Assembly: GCA_028753945.1 (NCBI GenBank)
Contig: JAPNXP010000018.1
Span: 124,001 to 188,000, forward strand
Direction of reading: 5' to 3'
DNA: 64,000 nt
Source of the DNA: Hexactinellida sp. DTS-2022
Lineage: Eukaryota; Porifera; Hexactinellida
The notes under the pieces are model-generated. The model made no database searches. It saw nothing but the letters and a program-made list of their open reading frames with translations, and was not told the DNA's origin. Numbering within the stretch: the first letter of the stretch is position 1; the number at the start of each line of letters is the position of its first letter. This document shows positions 20,301 through 30,649 of the stretch, piece by piece. Position numbers and translations under genes: made by a program.

Positions 20301-21460
20301 TCATCGAGTCCGTCTATTATCAACAAGAGTCCTTGTCCACTCGATTCGTTCAAATGCTTTGCTAAGTCCAATGTCCAACTGGGTCCCACGGGCAATCCCA
20401 GACACAGCCACTGTTGGATGAACTCGGAATCCACTTTCCTGTCCTCTTCGTACCGTGTGGACTCCATAGCGTGCCAGTCCGAGTTGCGACATGGAACGGA
20501 GATTGTGTACTGAATGCCAGTCAACTCATTGCAGCTAAACCTCAGGGCCGTTCGCTTCGCTAGGAATGTTTTGCCGCACCCTGGGTTACCTATCAGGCAC
20601 CAAATTTCAGGTTTTATAGGTTCATACGTTTGCAATTCATTTGTGAAGTCGACAGGTGTTATTTTAACTTCCTTATTAGCGATTGACCGGAGATATGCAA
20701 TCTCATTATACGTTGTCTCGTCCTCCATGTTAATAGGTCTCGGCTTTTCTTTCAGGATTGTGAGCTCAATGTATACTTCTGCTAGATTAACTGTTTCGTC
20801 ATCTCCCAACATTTGCTGCACGGTTCCATATTGGATTTGTAAGAAGTCTTTCAATTGCTTTTCCCATTTTTCCATCTCCTTAGCTTGGTTATTGACTTCC
20901 CTTTTAAATTTACTCTCAAACTCTCCCTCCTCCATATCTGCGAAAACTCTAGTGTACTCATTCAGTTTCGTCACGAGGTCAAACCTCTCGATGCTCTCAA
21001 ATATCTCACTCAACTGGCCAAGGTCCTTGTGGACGTATCCTTTCTCCAACAACTTATTTAGCGTCATTTCAAATCCTACATTGTCCGCCGCCTCGTTAGT
21101 AACGGCTATGTAGATTAGCTGCCATTGCGCCCTCTTTACTTCTGACTTTAGGAGTTCGATTAGTGTTTTAATTGTCAGTTTATCTTCCCCAAACTCTGCT
21201 TCGCTATGTGCGGATACACAGAGCCACGCTACCTTGCATGCTAGTGCTGTCAACTCAGGCCTAACGGTCTGCAGAGCTAGATAGAAACGGTATGGGTTGT
21301 GTTGGTTCCATTTCTTCAGTGCGAATAGGAAATGCGTTCCTTCGGTCACTTCTTCACACAATCTTTCCGGGATTCCAATCACGTTTTGAATTTGCAGAAT
21401 TTCAGCTGTGCTTAGCTTATTCGAAAGTTCCGTTAACGTTTTCAATTCAGCAAATGCCAT
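17352..21460 (-). CDS. NLR receptor: DED-like x2, NACHT, LRR (2 exons, 1140 aa)
   Basis: Predicted cytosolic STAND ATPase sensor. Exon 1 21460..19338, exon 2 18651..17352; 3423 nt, in phase (AG|GTTCGC donor, CTCCAG|GCG acceptor). Start: ATG at 21460 (MAFAELK) is used, since the open frame above it has no ATG. Residues about 1-75 and 95-175 look like death-fold/DED helices; the second (LNKLLEKGYVHKDLGQLSEI...DLVTKLNEY) is the more convincing. NACHT: Walker A GNPGCGKT at 291-298, Walker B LLLIIDGLDEF at 378-388, then TSRPGAW sensor-like motif and the FAHLTMQEFTAAHWLS helix near 600-615 typical of NACHT winged-helix ends. Exon 2 encodes about 430 residues with irregular leucine-rich repeats (LRVLHLNNF, LTYLQIEDL, LRAVKLNTL, LVALNFWFV, FRKLEVMEA). 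The intron is a giant palindrome (separate entry). Without splicing the protein would end soon after NACHT, lacking LRRs. Confident on NACHT-LRR; moderate on tandem DED and on the exact splice pair. Confidence 0.87.
18652..19337 (-). repeat. Palindromic intron of the NLR gene (arms ~330 bp)
   Basis: The left arm from about 18646 and the right arm to about 19343 are near-identical inverted copies meeting at a ~12-base loop near 18990..19002. Checked blocks match exactly over tens of bases ('tgatcaaatgtttacttttc', 'ctatagcgactttaacatcg', 'tcaatgtactttctcc' region); the few differences seen include one base near 18697/19291 and a small block by the loop. The arms include both splice sites, so donor GTTCGCCTGGAG faces acceptor CTCCAGGCGAAC. 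No ORF, no TACAGT ends. Confidence 0.9.
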
Positions 21461-22058
21461 CTTTGCAATGCTATTGCCTATCGATAGAGGGTTTATGGAG
21501 CAAATGTTCCAAAAGATACTACCAACATGCAATTCAGCAATTGTAAATTAAATATCAAATCGTAACACAGCACAATGGATATGCATTATGCTATAATTTA
21601 TTTGAATAATATGGTCTTGTATTGCAATTGTTAATTCAGTTACCAGAAATTCACAAGGTATTCTAATTGCAATATAGGGTGAACGCTTTATCTCAATATA
21701 AATATGAATGTTGCAGTGTAATTAAATTTAATTAGAAATACAATACATCTATTTCGATTAATTGTTACACAAATGTTCTTGTATACGGTATACATGTTAA
21801 AAATACAAAATAATGAAAGTACGTAATGATGGGTGTGCCTAATTTTCGGAACGGGACAGTAGTATAGTGGGTTACCAAATATGTAGTATTTCGAATGACG
21901 ATTGAACAAAAAACCCACCACCAGTTTATATTATGTGGTTTTAAATTTTATAACTAAAATACGTACTAATTCATTGAAAATGGCAAATAATTGTGAATAG
22001 ATTATTTATTATTCTTTTTGACGAATAATCCATTATTGATTGTTAAAACTACTAAGAG
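21461..22058. other. NLR upstream region
   Basis: AT-rich, should contain the NLR promoter; no TATA box or element I can defend, no gene-like ORF. Confidence 0.4.
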
Positions 22059-22203
22059 TGTTTTGACAAAAATGGTTCCCCCTACAAAATTGGTCCCCCA
22101 GGACCAATTTTTAGGGGGGACTGTTTTTGTCAAATTAAATCGTTATTTGACAAAATTGGTCCGGGGGGACCAATTTTGTAGGGGCACCATTTTTGTTAAA
22201 ACA
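22059..22203. mobile_element. Non-autonomous Ginger relative (145 bp)
   Basis: Ends TGTTTTGACAAAAATGG and CCATTTTTGTTAAAACA, with internal 'ggaccaattttgtagggg' inverted motifs identical in kind to the ends of the element at 26507..30078. Flanked by AGAG on both sides (22055..22058 and 22204..22207), a 4-bp target duplication. Confidence 0.85.
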
Positions 22204-22633
22204 AGAGGACTAATATTTGATCAAATTCAACTCCTCAGCGGATAAACCTCGCTAATCGCGAATACACAAAATTTGCCAAAAAAAGTTAATAGTTCATGAA
22301 TAATAATTATTCAACTTAGAGATGGGACATACGTTTATTTGTTTATACATATATACAACGAAAATTATATAGCAGAACAAAGTTGCATCGTATATATGAA
22401 ATGTGCATTCAAATATGTTTTTGCGATATTTCATGCAAATTGTTGAGTGTACGACATTCATGCAAAATTGTTGCAACTTGTGTTGCAAAGTTGCATTGTT
22501 TATGATGGGATATATGTATACATAGATTACACCAGACGCCCCACATTTTTGCACATGACACAAAAAACGTAGGCTATCCCAGATTATACCCCCAAAGGGA
22601 TATATTCTGGGCAGACTGGGCTAGCCCACTTCA

Positions 22634-23040
22634 TACCAGAGTGGACCATGGATCGATGGGTCGTGGGTCAGATGGGTCACCTAAATCGATGGGTCAGATG
22701 GGTCATGGGTCATGGTCATGGGTCACGGCTCTGTGACCCATGACCCATTTGGAATTTCGATGTTCGTCCAGTTATAGTACGAATCAAATTAACCCAGAAA
22801 CATTACAGGGTATTTCTTTGGTATTAGAAGTCTACCAAAATTAATTGATTGACAAGCATCATACATTTATTATAAGTCGGATATGTTACATAATGTTTAG
22901 ATATTAAAAATTAGTACTTAAAAAGGTCATAGGTACACGATGGGTCAAGCGTTACTTGATGGGTCATGGGTCATGGGTCACAAATGCGATGGGTCAGATG
23001 GGTCATGGGTCACCAATGTTGACCCATGGTCCACTCTGTA
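22634..23040. mobile_element. Inverted-repeat element containing GATGGGTCA minisatellite
   Basis: 407 bp. Left TACCAGAGTGGACCATGG, right CCATGGTCCACTCTGTA; inside, many GATGGGTCA / TGGGTCATGG units at both sides. A fragment of the same family lies at 15015..15065. It is embedded between two 'agactgggctag'-like flanks. Confidence 0.7.
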
Positions 23041-23378
23041 TAGTCTGGGCTAGGACAGATTATACCCGGGTATATTCGAGGAGGGGGGCTAATCTGGGCT
23101 GTTACACCGGCATTAGCGGTGGCTAACCGGTTAACCGAATCCAGCCTTGCCAGACTTAGAAATATGACCGAATCCTTAAACATCCTTAAAGGCACGATCC
23201 GCAAAAATATTAAACAAATCCTTAGTATTCCTAAGTTCAATATGCAACATCGAGAGCACTATTTCATGGTACCAAATTTCCCAATAGCATTATAGAATGG
23301 CATTAGCCATTTACTCCCTAAGATATATGGCAGTATACTAATCTAACATTAATGATTACGAAATCTATGCTTGCAACA

Positions 23379-23563
23379 TACCGTAGTTCCCGAATAAGCG
23401 CCTGGGTCAATAAAATGGCATTTGCACTGAAGTGTAATTACATTGATTTAGGCAATTTCGGTATGCTTACTATCGCTGATAACTATTAGAATCCAATTAA
23501 ATAGTATTTCTGGATTTTTCAAAAAGGATTGATGGTTATTCGGGCATTCGGACCAATACGGTA
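23379..23563. mobile_element. MITE (TACCGTAGTTCCCGAATAAGC)
   Basis: Left TACCGTAGTTCCCGAATAAG, right 'ttattcgggcattcggacc' then AATACGGTA; same family as 11097 and 11764. Confidence 0.65.
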
Positions 23564-23724
23564 ATTAGGTTATGGTTTATCAGGTTCCTTAGATGCTCCT
23601 TGTAAATAAATTTCAGTCCAATAATTAAACACTGGCGCCTACGCTTCGCCGGGATATTAAGGTTTGGCCCGGATTTCATCTGATACTTCATTTGGAGTTG
23701 TGACAGGAGCAATCAATCACAGTT

Positions 23725-23835
23725 ACCGATCATGTATTATGACTAACATCTTTAGTGTGCCGTACAAATATTACCTCATTATAAAGTTCCGGCACAGAAA
23801 ATCCTAGATGCATGCTACATAATAAATTCGGGACT
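23725..23835. repeat. Dispersed repeat fragment
   Basis: Diverged copy of 13430..13560 (shared 'cgatcatgtattatg', 'cataataaagt' style block, 'aaatcctaga'). Confidence 0.5.
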
Positions 23836-26502
23836 GTGCTATGACTCACACCTATATTTCAAATGTACAATTTTAGAGAATTAAAGTGAAACAAATGGCT
23901 TTCCTAGTATGAAGTAGTATCACTATTATGCAGGTTGTAATTTGACCTGAAAAGCTAAAATTAATGTTAAAGCAAGTAAACTGCACTTGTGGTTGATATC
24001 CTCATTATGAATGTGAACTCTAGACATTACTTCCAACTAGTCTATGAGGTCAGTACACACGATATCATTAATTGTTGGGAACTTGTAGCATATGGCGGCG
24101 TTTAAAGTTAGAATAAGGAATTAGGTTTGAAAGAAATTTATTTTAGAAATAAAATTTTGTTACAATACAGTGGAATTTCAGGCTTTTCCAGTTATAATTG
24201 TCACTTACTGACAGCAGGTAAATTTACTCTATTACCTTATATGGGTTTATGAGTAATAGATGGGTTGAGGGTTAACTATTATTTCATAGACTTAATATTT
24301 ATGACAAATTGCTTATTACTTAGTATGCAGCAAAAAAAAACAGGAATAATAATAATAACAGTAATAATTTGTGTCAAGTAAACAGTGCAATAACAGAAAG
24401 TACTGAATATCATATACCGTCAAATCAATGTTCGACCAAATAGAAAGTATAGAATATACAGTATAATACTACTATAAGGGCTTTGATAAGTTAATAACTA
24501 GATAACTCACTTGGTGTCTGAGTGTCAATAGTTGATCTGTGTTTGTATTTGTATTGTGTTATCTATAAACAGGTAATACAAATAACAAACGCACTAACAA
24601 AATTACACAAAATATAGCAATAATGAAGTGTGAAACAATAAATACATAAAATACAACAGTGCATAATTGAGAAAAAGTCTGTATTTATATAAAGCATAAG
24701 TACCTCTGTAATTCAGTGTGAGAAGAATCTCTGATGAATTGATTCGTTTGAATAGAATTGTTTGAATAAAATTCCTCAGTTGTGTGTTTGTATCCTAGCA
24801 AAAAATATTAAGATAAAGAAATTCATTAAAAATGATTAATCACATTGTGTATTAGTTTGTTTATATCATATTTACTAACCTGATAAATCGAAGAATAGTT
24901 TCTGTAGGAATTCGATTGAGTTATGAAAGTACACAATTGTTGCTGTGAATTATTGTTATCGAGAAAATAGTATAATTTCAGTAGAATTGTAGCTGGATAC
25001 TGTCTGTGACTATTATAGGAAAGTGTACTTATGCATATTCCTCTGTAACCATAGAACCACATGCCATGTAATGCTATACTTGTGCTATTATTAAATTAAT
25101 TTTATTAATTTGGAACTAACCAGGAATTAACATGCCCGTGTATTGCCAATCAGTTTTATAACAGCTTTGCTAATACCTATTGAAATGAATTAATATCCAT
25201 TGAACACCCATTGTAGGGACCTGATTTTGTGGAGCTGTTTGTTCGTCTTATCCGGAAATTCGGATTAACCGTGTTCATTCTAACAAGGTTCTCCTGTACG
25301 TACATACCGGGTAACACAAATTAAAATTATACACCAACCTTATGTCATTTGCACTTTCCGTTATACAAAAGGATGGTCTGTCAAAAGTTGGTTAACCCCA
25401 CTCATAGGCACAAATTCCCAATTTTGCAGGGTCGTATCCCCAACTATCAGCATTTAGGCATAATTTTTTATATTTCCATATAAGGACCCATAACTTTTGG
25501 ATCCAAACATATAGCAAAAACCTATTATCTGACCTCAAAAGTTGGCCTTATTCCCTACCTACCTTGTAAGCGCTACATAACCTTATAACTTTATAGCTAC
25601 CGACTTTTATATCTACTAACGTTCGAACGGCCCTTAGTCTTATCAAAGCAATAGCTTTACTGTACGTATGGCAGTTAATTAAATAATTATTAATATTAAT
25701 AACAGCTCTACCGCCCAATGGCATCCTACGAAGGATAAAGACACACATTATATAGCGGCACTGGTATAGGCTAAATAGTAACTATATCTGCATTTGTGGG
25801 CAGTTATAACTACGGTTAATACGAACACTATTTCAGTCCCCTTCAAAGCATTTTCAATACAATGATATTGATTATACGAATTCCGGATAAGGCGAATGCA
25901 TTTTTACGGTCCCCTGGTGTTCCTACTAACGAGGTTTTACTGTATTATGTTTTGTATTTGGAAATATTAAATTTTGTTTATTGAAATTATTGTTTTGTTA
26001 TCATTATATTGTTATTATAACACTGTTAATAAACACCTTTCAAAGCCTTTGTTAGTGAAACCTGTTGAGACAAATTTTTGGCATTGGATAAAGAAACAAT
26101 TTCCCACTTTTATTAGAAATATATTTTTGTTTCTCCCGTTCGGATTAGCGAGGGTGTACTGTATATAGTTAGGGAATTTAACTCAAAACCTTGAAAGCGT
26201 TGTTTTGGAAAAAATTCTTCCAAATATGGACATGTGATATATCAAATTGCTGGAAATTTAACGCAGAGTACCAATATGGTGATAATAAGTTGATTGGAGC
26301 TGATTTGAGAAAGTTAGCTCCAGAAATGTCGGCGATTTACTATGGAAAATCAAAAACGGCAACCCCTGTAAAAAAAAAATTCTCACGGGTTTGGGCTTGC
26401 AACTTTTTTTCTATGTTTATTTGGGTCCAGAAGAAGACTCTAATGTAGAAATTGTTTGGTAACAATTTTTTTCAAGATTTACCTATAATTTGAGGTAAAA
26501 TT
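23836..26502. other. Gene-poor AT-rich stretch
   Basis: No gene I can support. MITE remnants at about 25200..25297 and 25806..25944 (end 'cctactaacgaggttttact'). Short open frames on either strand show no family signal. Confidence 0.5.
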
Positions 26503-26506
26503 CCCT

Positions 26507-29500
26507 TGTTTTGACAAAAATGGTCCCCCCGGACCATTTTTGTCAAATAACAATTTGTTTTGACAAAAATGGTCCCCCCTACAAAATTGGTCCCCCCAGA
26601 TCAATTTTGTCAAATAAACATTTATTTTGACAAAAACAGTCCCCACTACAAAATTGGTCCCCCCGGACCAATTTTGTCAAATATCCATGGTTTGACAAAA
26701 ATGGTCCCCCCCCAGGATCTGTCAAACATTATTTAAAGCCAAGTTTCGGTTTTTTTAACACCTCCTGTGTTTCTGCCTATCTATTTACATTAGCTGTCGG
26801 AGTTTTCCAGCCACCCCTCCCTTGTGAGCGGTAACTTACGTAACGTTCTATGCGTCCAATTTTGTAAGATTGATTTGATATACTTTAATTAACAAAAATT
26901 GATTTTCTACTAAAATTTGTTAGCTCGAAGAGAACTTTCCTACTTTAACGTTCATTCCTAATGAATTCTCCAGAATATGAAGCTATCTCCAACTACATCA
27001 GCTTAAAATCATACCCTGTTCCCTCTACAAAGGACCAGAAGAGGATGATTCGTAAAAAGGCTGCTAATTACGGGCTTGAATCTGGTAAATTGATTCGACC
27101 TTCCCAGGGGAATCGTTTATTAGTAATAAGAGACAGTGAGTTGGAAGACATCCTCAAAGAAATCCACGATAACTCTGGACACCAATGTCCTAGATATTCT
27201 TATAAAATATCAAAAGACCGGTACTATTGGCCAAGCATGTACAGAGACATTGAAACGTATATCAATATTTGTATGCGCTGTCAGAAGAATCAACCAAGTT
27301 TGAAAGCGCCAATTAATCCCTTAAAACCTCTACCTATTATCACCAAAGTTTGGTATCGTGTCGGCATGGACTTAACAGGACCACTCATCGATTCTAATGG
27401 TTACAGATACATCTTGACAATGATAGATCACTTTACAAGATGGATTGAAACCCGTGCACTACGCTCGAAAGAAGCTGCTGAAGTAGCCAGAGGTATACAC
27501 TCGATATATTGTAGACAAGGGGCACCAGTCCAAATCATTAGCGATAACGGGCGTGAATTTACGAATATAATATCCAAATCTTTGCATGAAGCTTATAATT
27601 GTAAGCTTATCTTCTCCACTCCCTACCATCCTCAAACAAACGGGTTAGTCGAGGCGAGTCACAAGACTATTAAAGGATCTCTAGTCAAATCTTTGGACGA
27701 AAAAAACGAAAACTGGTCAAATTTCCTTGAAGAGATAACATTCTCAATCAATATCAGGCCAAGAGCTACTACATCTTTTTCGGCTTTTGAGCTCATGCAT
27801 GGTTCACGAAAACCTCGGCTTCCTCTCCAAGCGAAAAATTTAACACATCAGTATCCAGAAGACACACCTTTAGCTGAGTGGTCTGGAGATGAGCAGATTG
27901 AAGAATTGATTGATTACGTACAAGAGGCCCAAGAGTCTAATAGCAAAATAGCCGGAGAACATCTTACTCATTCACAAACACTTATTAAAAAGCAATACGA
28001 TAAGAGATTAAACCCGGTCGCTTTTAGTCAACTTGAAAAGGGAGATGATGTTCTGATCGAAAATATTAATCGAAGCAAGCGCAAGAAAGGAGGGAAGCTA
28101 CAAGATAAATGGGTCGGTCCTTATCCAATTACAAAAGTGAATCGTGCTACGGTTCAGATCCTTCGAAATGAATCTATCCAACGCATAAAACGATCAAAAG
28201 TAAAACTTCTGAAGAGACCAAACAGTGTTACAGAAACTCCACCTAGCAAACACCAGCGTCTGAATTCCCTAACTGAAGATGATTCTTTCGATGAAAATAT
28301 CAACATAGCATCATCTCCTTTTAGTGGTGTCGAAGAATCGATTTTTCAGACCAACGTCACAAGAAAGACAAGCGAAGAAGTATTCGAGTTTCTTAACTCC
28401 AAGAAATGTCAGATAATAGATTCCATAATAACAAAGACTCCACTATCAAAACTCCATCACGAACTTGATAAAAGATTGGACCTGTCTTTCCGTGAACTAT
28501 TCGACTGGCGACATGAGCATTTTCCACCAACTGAATTTCCGGAAATGAGATTAATGGAATTAGATACAAGTCAGGAGATGGTTGAGATATTATGTCAATG
28601 GTACTTAGATGCACACAGGATCAAATTGCCCTATTACCACTCTACTGACGACGATTTCGAATTTTCTAAACACTGGAAACAAAAAGGTGTGGATTATTCT
28701 ACAAAAGTACTGCATCCAGTATTGAGCGAGCTACTGATACACTCACCAGATAATCATCCAACTGTATTGAACAATCCTATTCCTATAGCTTCAGAAGTTT
28801 CTATGGAGGACTCTTGTGTTACTTGGGGTGGACATTGTGATGGAATTGAATTGGTAAATACCTGTCCAGTTGACAATATCATTACTTTGCTTAGTTTACA
28901 CAAAGTAACAATTTTTAATAGTTTTGACCAAATACACTATATTCCTAATTTACAACTCCAGAAAACCTTTTCTCTAATACAGACACGTCAGTTTGATGAA
29001 CTAAGGGTGTGGATAGCTCAAATGCTGGAAATTCCTCTAGCAAACTCCAACTACAATCTCATAGGTTATGAAGGCCGTATAGTTGAACTCTTGTGTAAAA
29101 AATTATCTCTATGCTCAGATAATTACAGGATCACATTTCAATGCTGGGCGTGTTGCTATGAGTCTGAGAAGATGCTTAATCTCACATCCTTGACAACATT
29201 CAATTCCAACTGTCAAACCTCTCTCGATAATAAAATTAATTCAAGTTTCAACTGCTTAAAATGTCGAGATCCTGGCGCCAATATCGAGAGATTGTCATTA
29301 GGGTTCACTGAACTATCGCCTATCATGATTTTTGAAGTTGGGCATCTTGCTGATTTAATTCAAGTGATAGATATTACAGACTCAATTTCAATATCACACA
29401 GAGATGAAATGTTACACTATACACTCATCGGCTTCACTATCCATGTCGGGATACATTTTTGTATGAGGGTAAAACTCGATGATGGATGGTACTCTTACGA

Positions 29501-30078
29501 TGGCATGGAAAGGCCGAAACTACACAAAGTCAAGGACAAAGTTGTGAAAATTATAGGCCGGATTAATTGCATTTATTATGTCCTAAGTAACATTTCGAAA
29601 TTGTAATTGTAATAGGTAATCTGTAATAGGACAAGATATTAGGTTGCTCCTGGAGGGAGCAGGCAAGGTATCAACTACATTAAACTGATTATATATAACA
29701 ATTCCATCTACATATTACTTTTAGCACATCCCTGGAGGGAGGCCTTATCAGCTTGGACGGTGTACTTCGTCTGGGCCTCCAATTTTTGAACATGTACAGT
29801 CGGAACTCGTAATGTGAACAAGGAGAAAAATCAATGATTTAATAAATTTACTGCCTGATATGTTGTCTAGTCGCAACTACAACTAATTCGAAACGAAATA
29901 GTTGTCAGGAAGCCATTTCGTAGGGGGGACCATTTTTGTCAAACCATGGATATTTGACAAAATTGGTCCCCCCGGACCAATTTTGTAGGGGGGGACTGTT
30001 TTTGTCAAAATGAATCGTTATTTGACAAAAATGGTCCGGGGGGACCAATTTTGTAGGGGGACCATTTTTGTCAAAACA
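26507..30078 (+). mobile_element. Ginger-type DNA transposon, whole-looking (3572 bp)
   Basis: Ends TGTTTTGACAAAAATGG and CCATTTTTGTCAAAACA, bounded by CCCT on both sides (26503..26506 and 30079..30082), a 4-bp target duplication as in Ginger elements. Both ends carry arrays of 'ttgacaaaaatggtcccccc' and 'ggaccaattttgtcaaat' subterminal repeats (26507..26730 and 29918..30078). It holds one long integrase gene and no reverse transcriptase, capsid or polymerase. The open frame, clean ends and target duplication suggest recent insertion. Confidence 0.88.
26961..29606 (+). CDS. Ginger integrase/transposase with C-terminal USP-like protease domain (881 aa)
   Basis: Cut-and-paste transposase of the Ginger group, whose core is shared with LTR-element integrases. 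N-terminal zinc-binding HHCC: H69, H74, C104, C107. Catalytic DDE: D137 (GMDLTGP), D195 (IISDNG), E231 (LVEASHK), spacing DD35E. A GPY/F module follows (KWVGPYPI at 383-390). Beyond a linker, residues about 610-880 look like a ubiquitin-specific protease (C19): NTCPVDNI with candidate Cys 635 resembles the USP Cys box; CWACC (728-732) and CLKC (765-768) could bind zinc; HYTLIGFTIHVGIHF...DGWYSYDGM (819-849) resembles the His box, with H832 and D847 candidates. Single exon, starts at the first ATG. The USP call rests on motif pattern; the integrase call is firm. Confidence 0.88.
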   Translation: MNSPEYEAISNYISLKSYPVPSTKDQKRMIRKKAANYGLESGKLIRPSQGNRLLVIRDSELEDILKEIHDNSGHQCPRYSYKISKDRYYWPSMYRDIETYINICMRCQKNQPSLKAPINPLKPLPIITKVWYRVGMDLTGPLIDSNGYRYILTMIDHFTRWIETRALRSKEAAEVARGIHSIYCRQGAPVQIISDNGREFTNIISKSLHEAYNCKLIFSTPYHPQTNGLVEASHKTIKGSLVKSLDEKNENWSNFLEEITFSINIRPRATTSFSAFELMHGSRKPRLPLQAKNLTHQYPEDTPLAEWSGDEQIEELIDYVQEAQESNSKIAGEHLTHSQTLIKKQYDKRLNPVAFSQLEKGDDVLIENINRSKRKKGGKLQDKWVGPYPITKVNRATVQILRNESIQRIKRSKVKLLKRPNSVTETPPSKHQRLNSLTEDDSFDENINIASSPFSGVEESIFQTNVTRKTSEEVFEFLNSKKCQIIDSIITKTPLSKLHHELDKRLDLSFRELFDWRHEHFPPTEFPEMRLMELDTSQEMVEILCQWYLDAHRIKLPYYHSTDDDFEFSKHWKQKGVDYSTKVLHPVLSELLIHSPDNHPTVLNNPIPIASEVSMEDSCVTWGGHCDGIELVNTCPVDNIITLLSLHKVTIFNSFDQIHYIPNLQLQKTFSLIQTRQFDELRVWIAQMLEIPLANSNYNLIGYEGRIVELLCKKLSLCSDNYRITFQCWACCYESEKMLNLTSLTTFNSNCQTSLDNKINSSFNCLKCRDPGANIERLSLGFTELSPIMIFEVGHLADLIQVIDITDSISISHRDEMLHYTLIGFTIHVGIHFCMRVKLDDGWYSYDGMERPKLHKVKDKVVKIIGRINCIYYVLSNISKL

Positions 30079-30082
30079 CCCT

Positions 30083-30649
30083 AACTAATATAGGAACTGA
30101 ATTTATTCCTGAAATTTTTTGCTGACCCTTGGCTTTTTGATATAAAAAGATTATTTCATAAAATATATTTACATCAAAATTGCATACGAATAAACATAAT
30201 TTGACAATATATGTTATTGTTATTACAAAGCAATATCGGTTCATTTACCAAAAATTAATTCTTTATTCTTCTAATATAATTCATTGATTCATAAACAAAC
30301 TTATGTTTGATTAAAATCTGATATTAATTGGAACCGTAACCGAAGATTGTGATTAATTTCAGTAATTCAATGTAACTAATTATTTTGGTATCTAACTAAG
30401 TTTCAGATTAAAATGGGTTGGTTACAATAACATTGGCTCCAATATTATAGGTTTGGAATTAATTAATTTGGATACTTCCGATTGGTTTGTGGCTCGTTAA
30501 ATGAATTGAATCTTTCGAAATCTTTTTCAGAAAGTTGACATTGTCTTGAAGGTGTTATTTTAAATCTGTTGACATTTATATGTTTGTTTTATGTATAAAT
30601 ACGTGAAAAATACAACAATAATGCACACCAAATATTATTTATTTACAAA
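30083..30649. other. Glypican upstream region
   Basis: AT-rich, no ORF or element ends. A ten-codon upstream ORF starts at 30621 and its TGA overlaps the glypican ATG (ATGA at 30650). Confidence 0.5.

Noticed and set aside
19389-21113. Several plus- and minus-frame open frames over the NACHT exon
   Set aside because: They overlap a firm NACHT reading frame and show no independent motif.
24826-25062. 78-codon minus-strand open frame with a possible donor at its end
   Set aside because: Low-complexity, no homology recalled, no convincing partner exon nearby.
26961-29606. Reading the integrase as part of an LTR retroelement or Polinton
   Set aside because: There is no reverse transcriptase, protease-RT polyprotein, polymerase or capsid gene, no LTRs, and the ends are inverted repeats with a 4-bp target duplication, which fits a Ginger DNA transposon.
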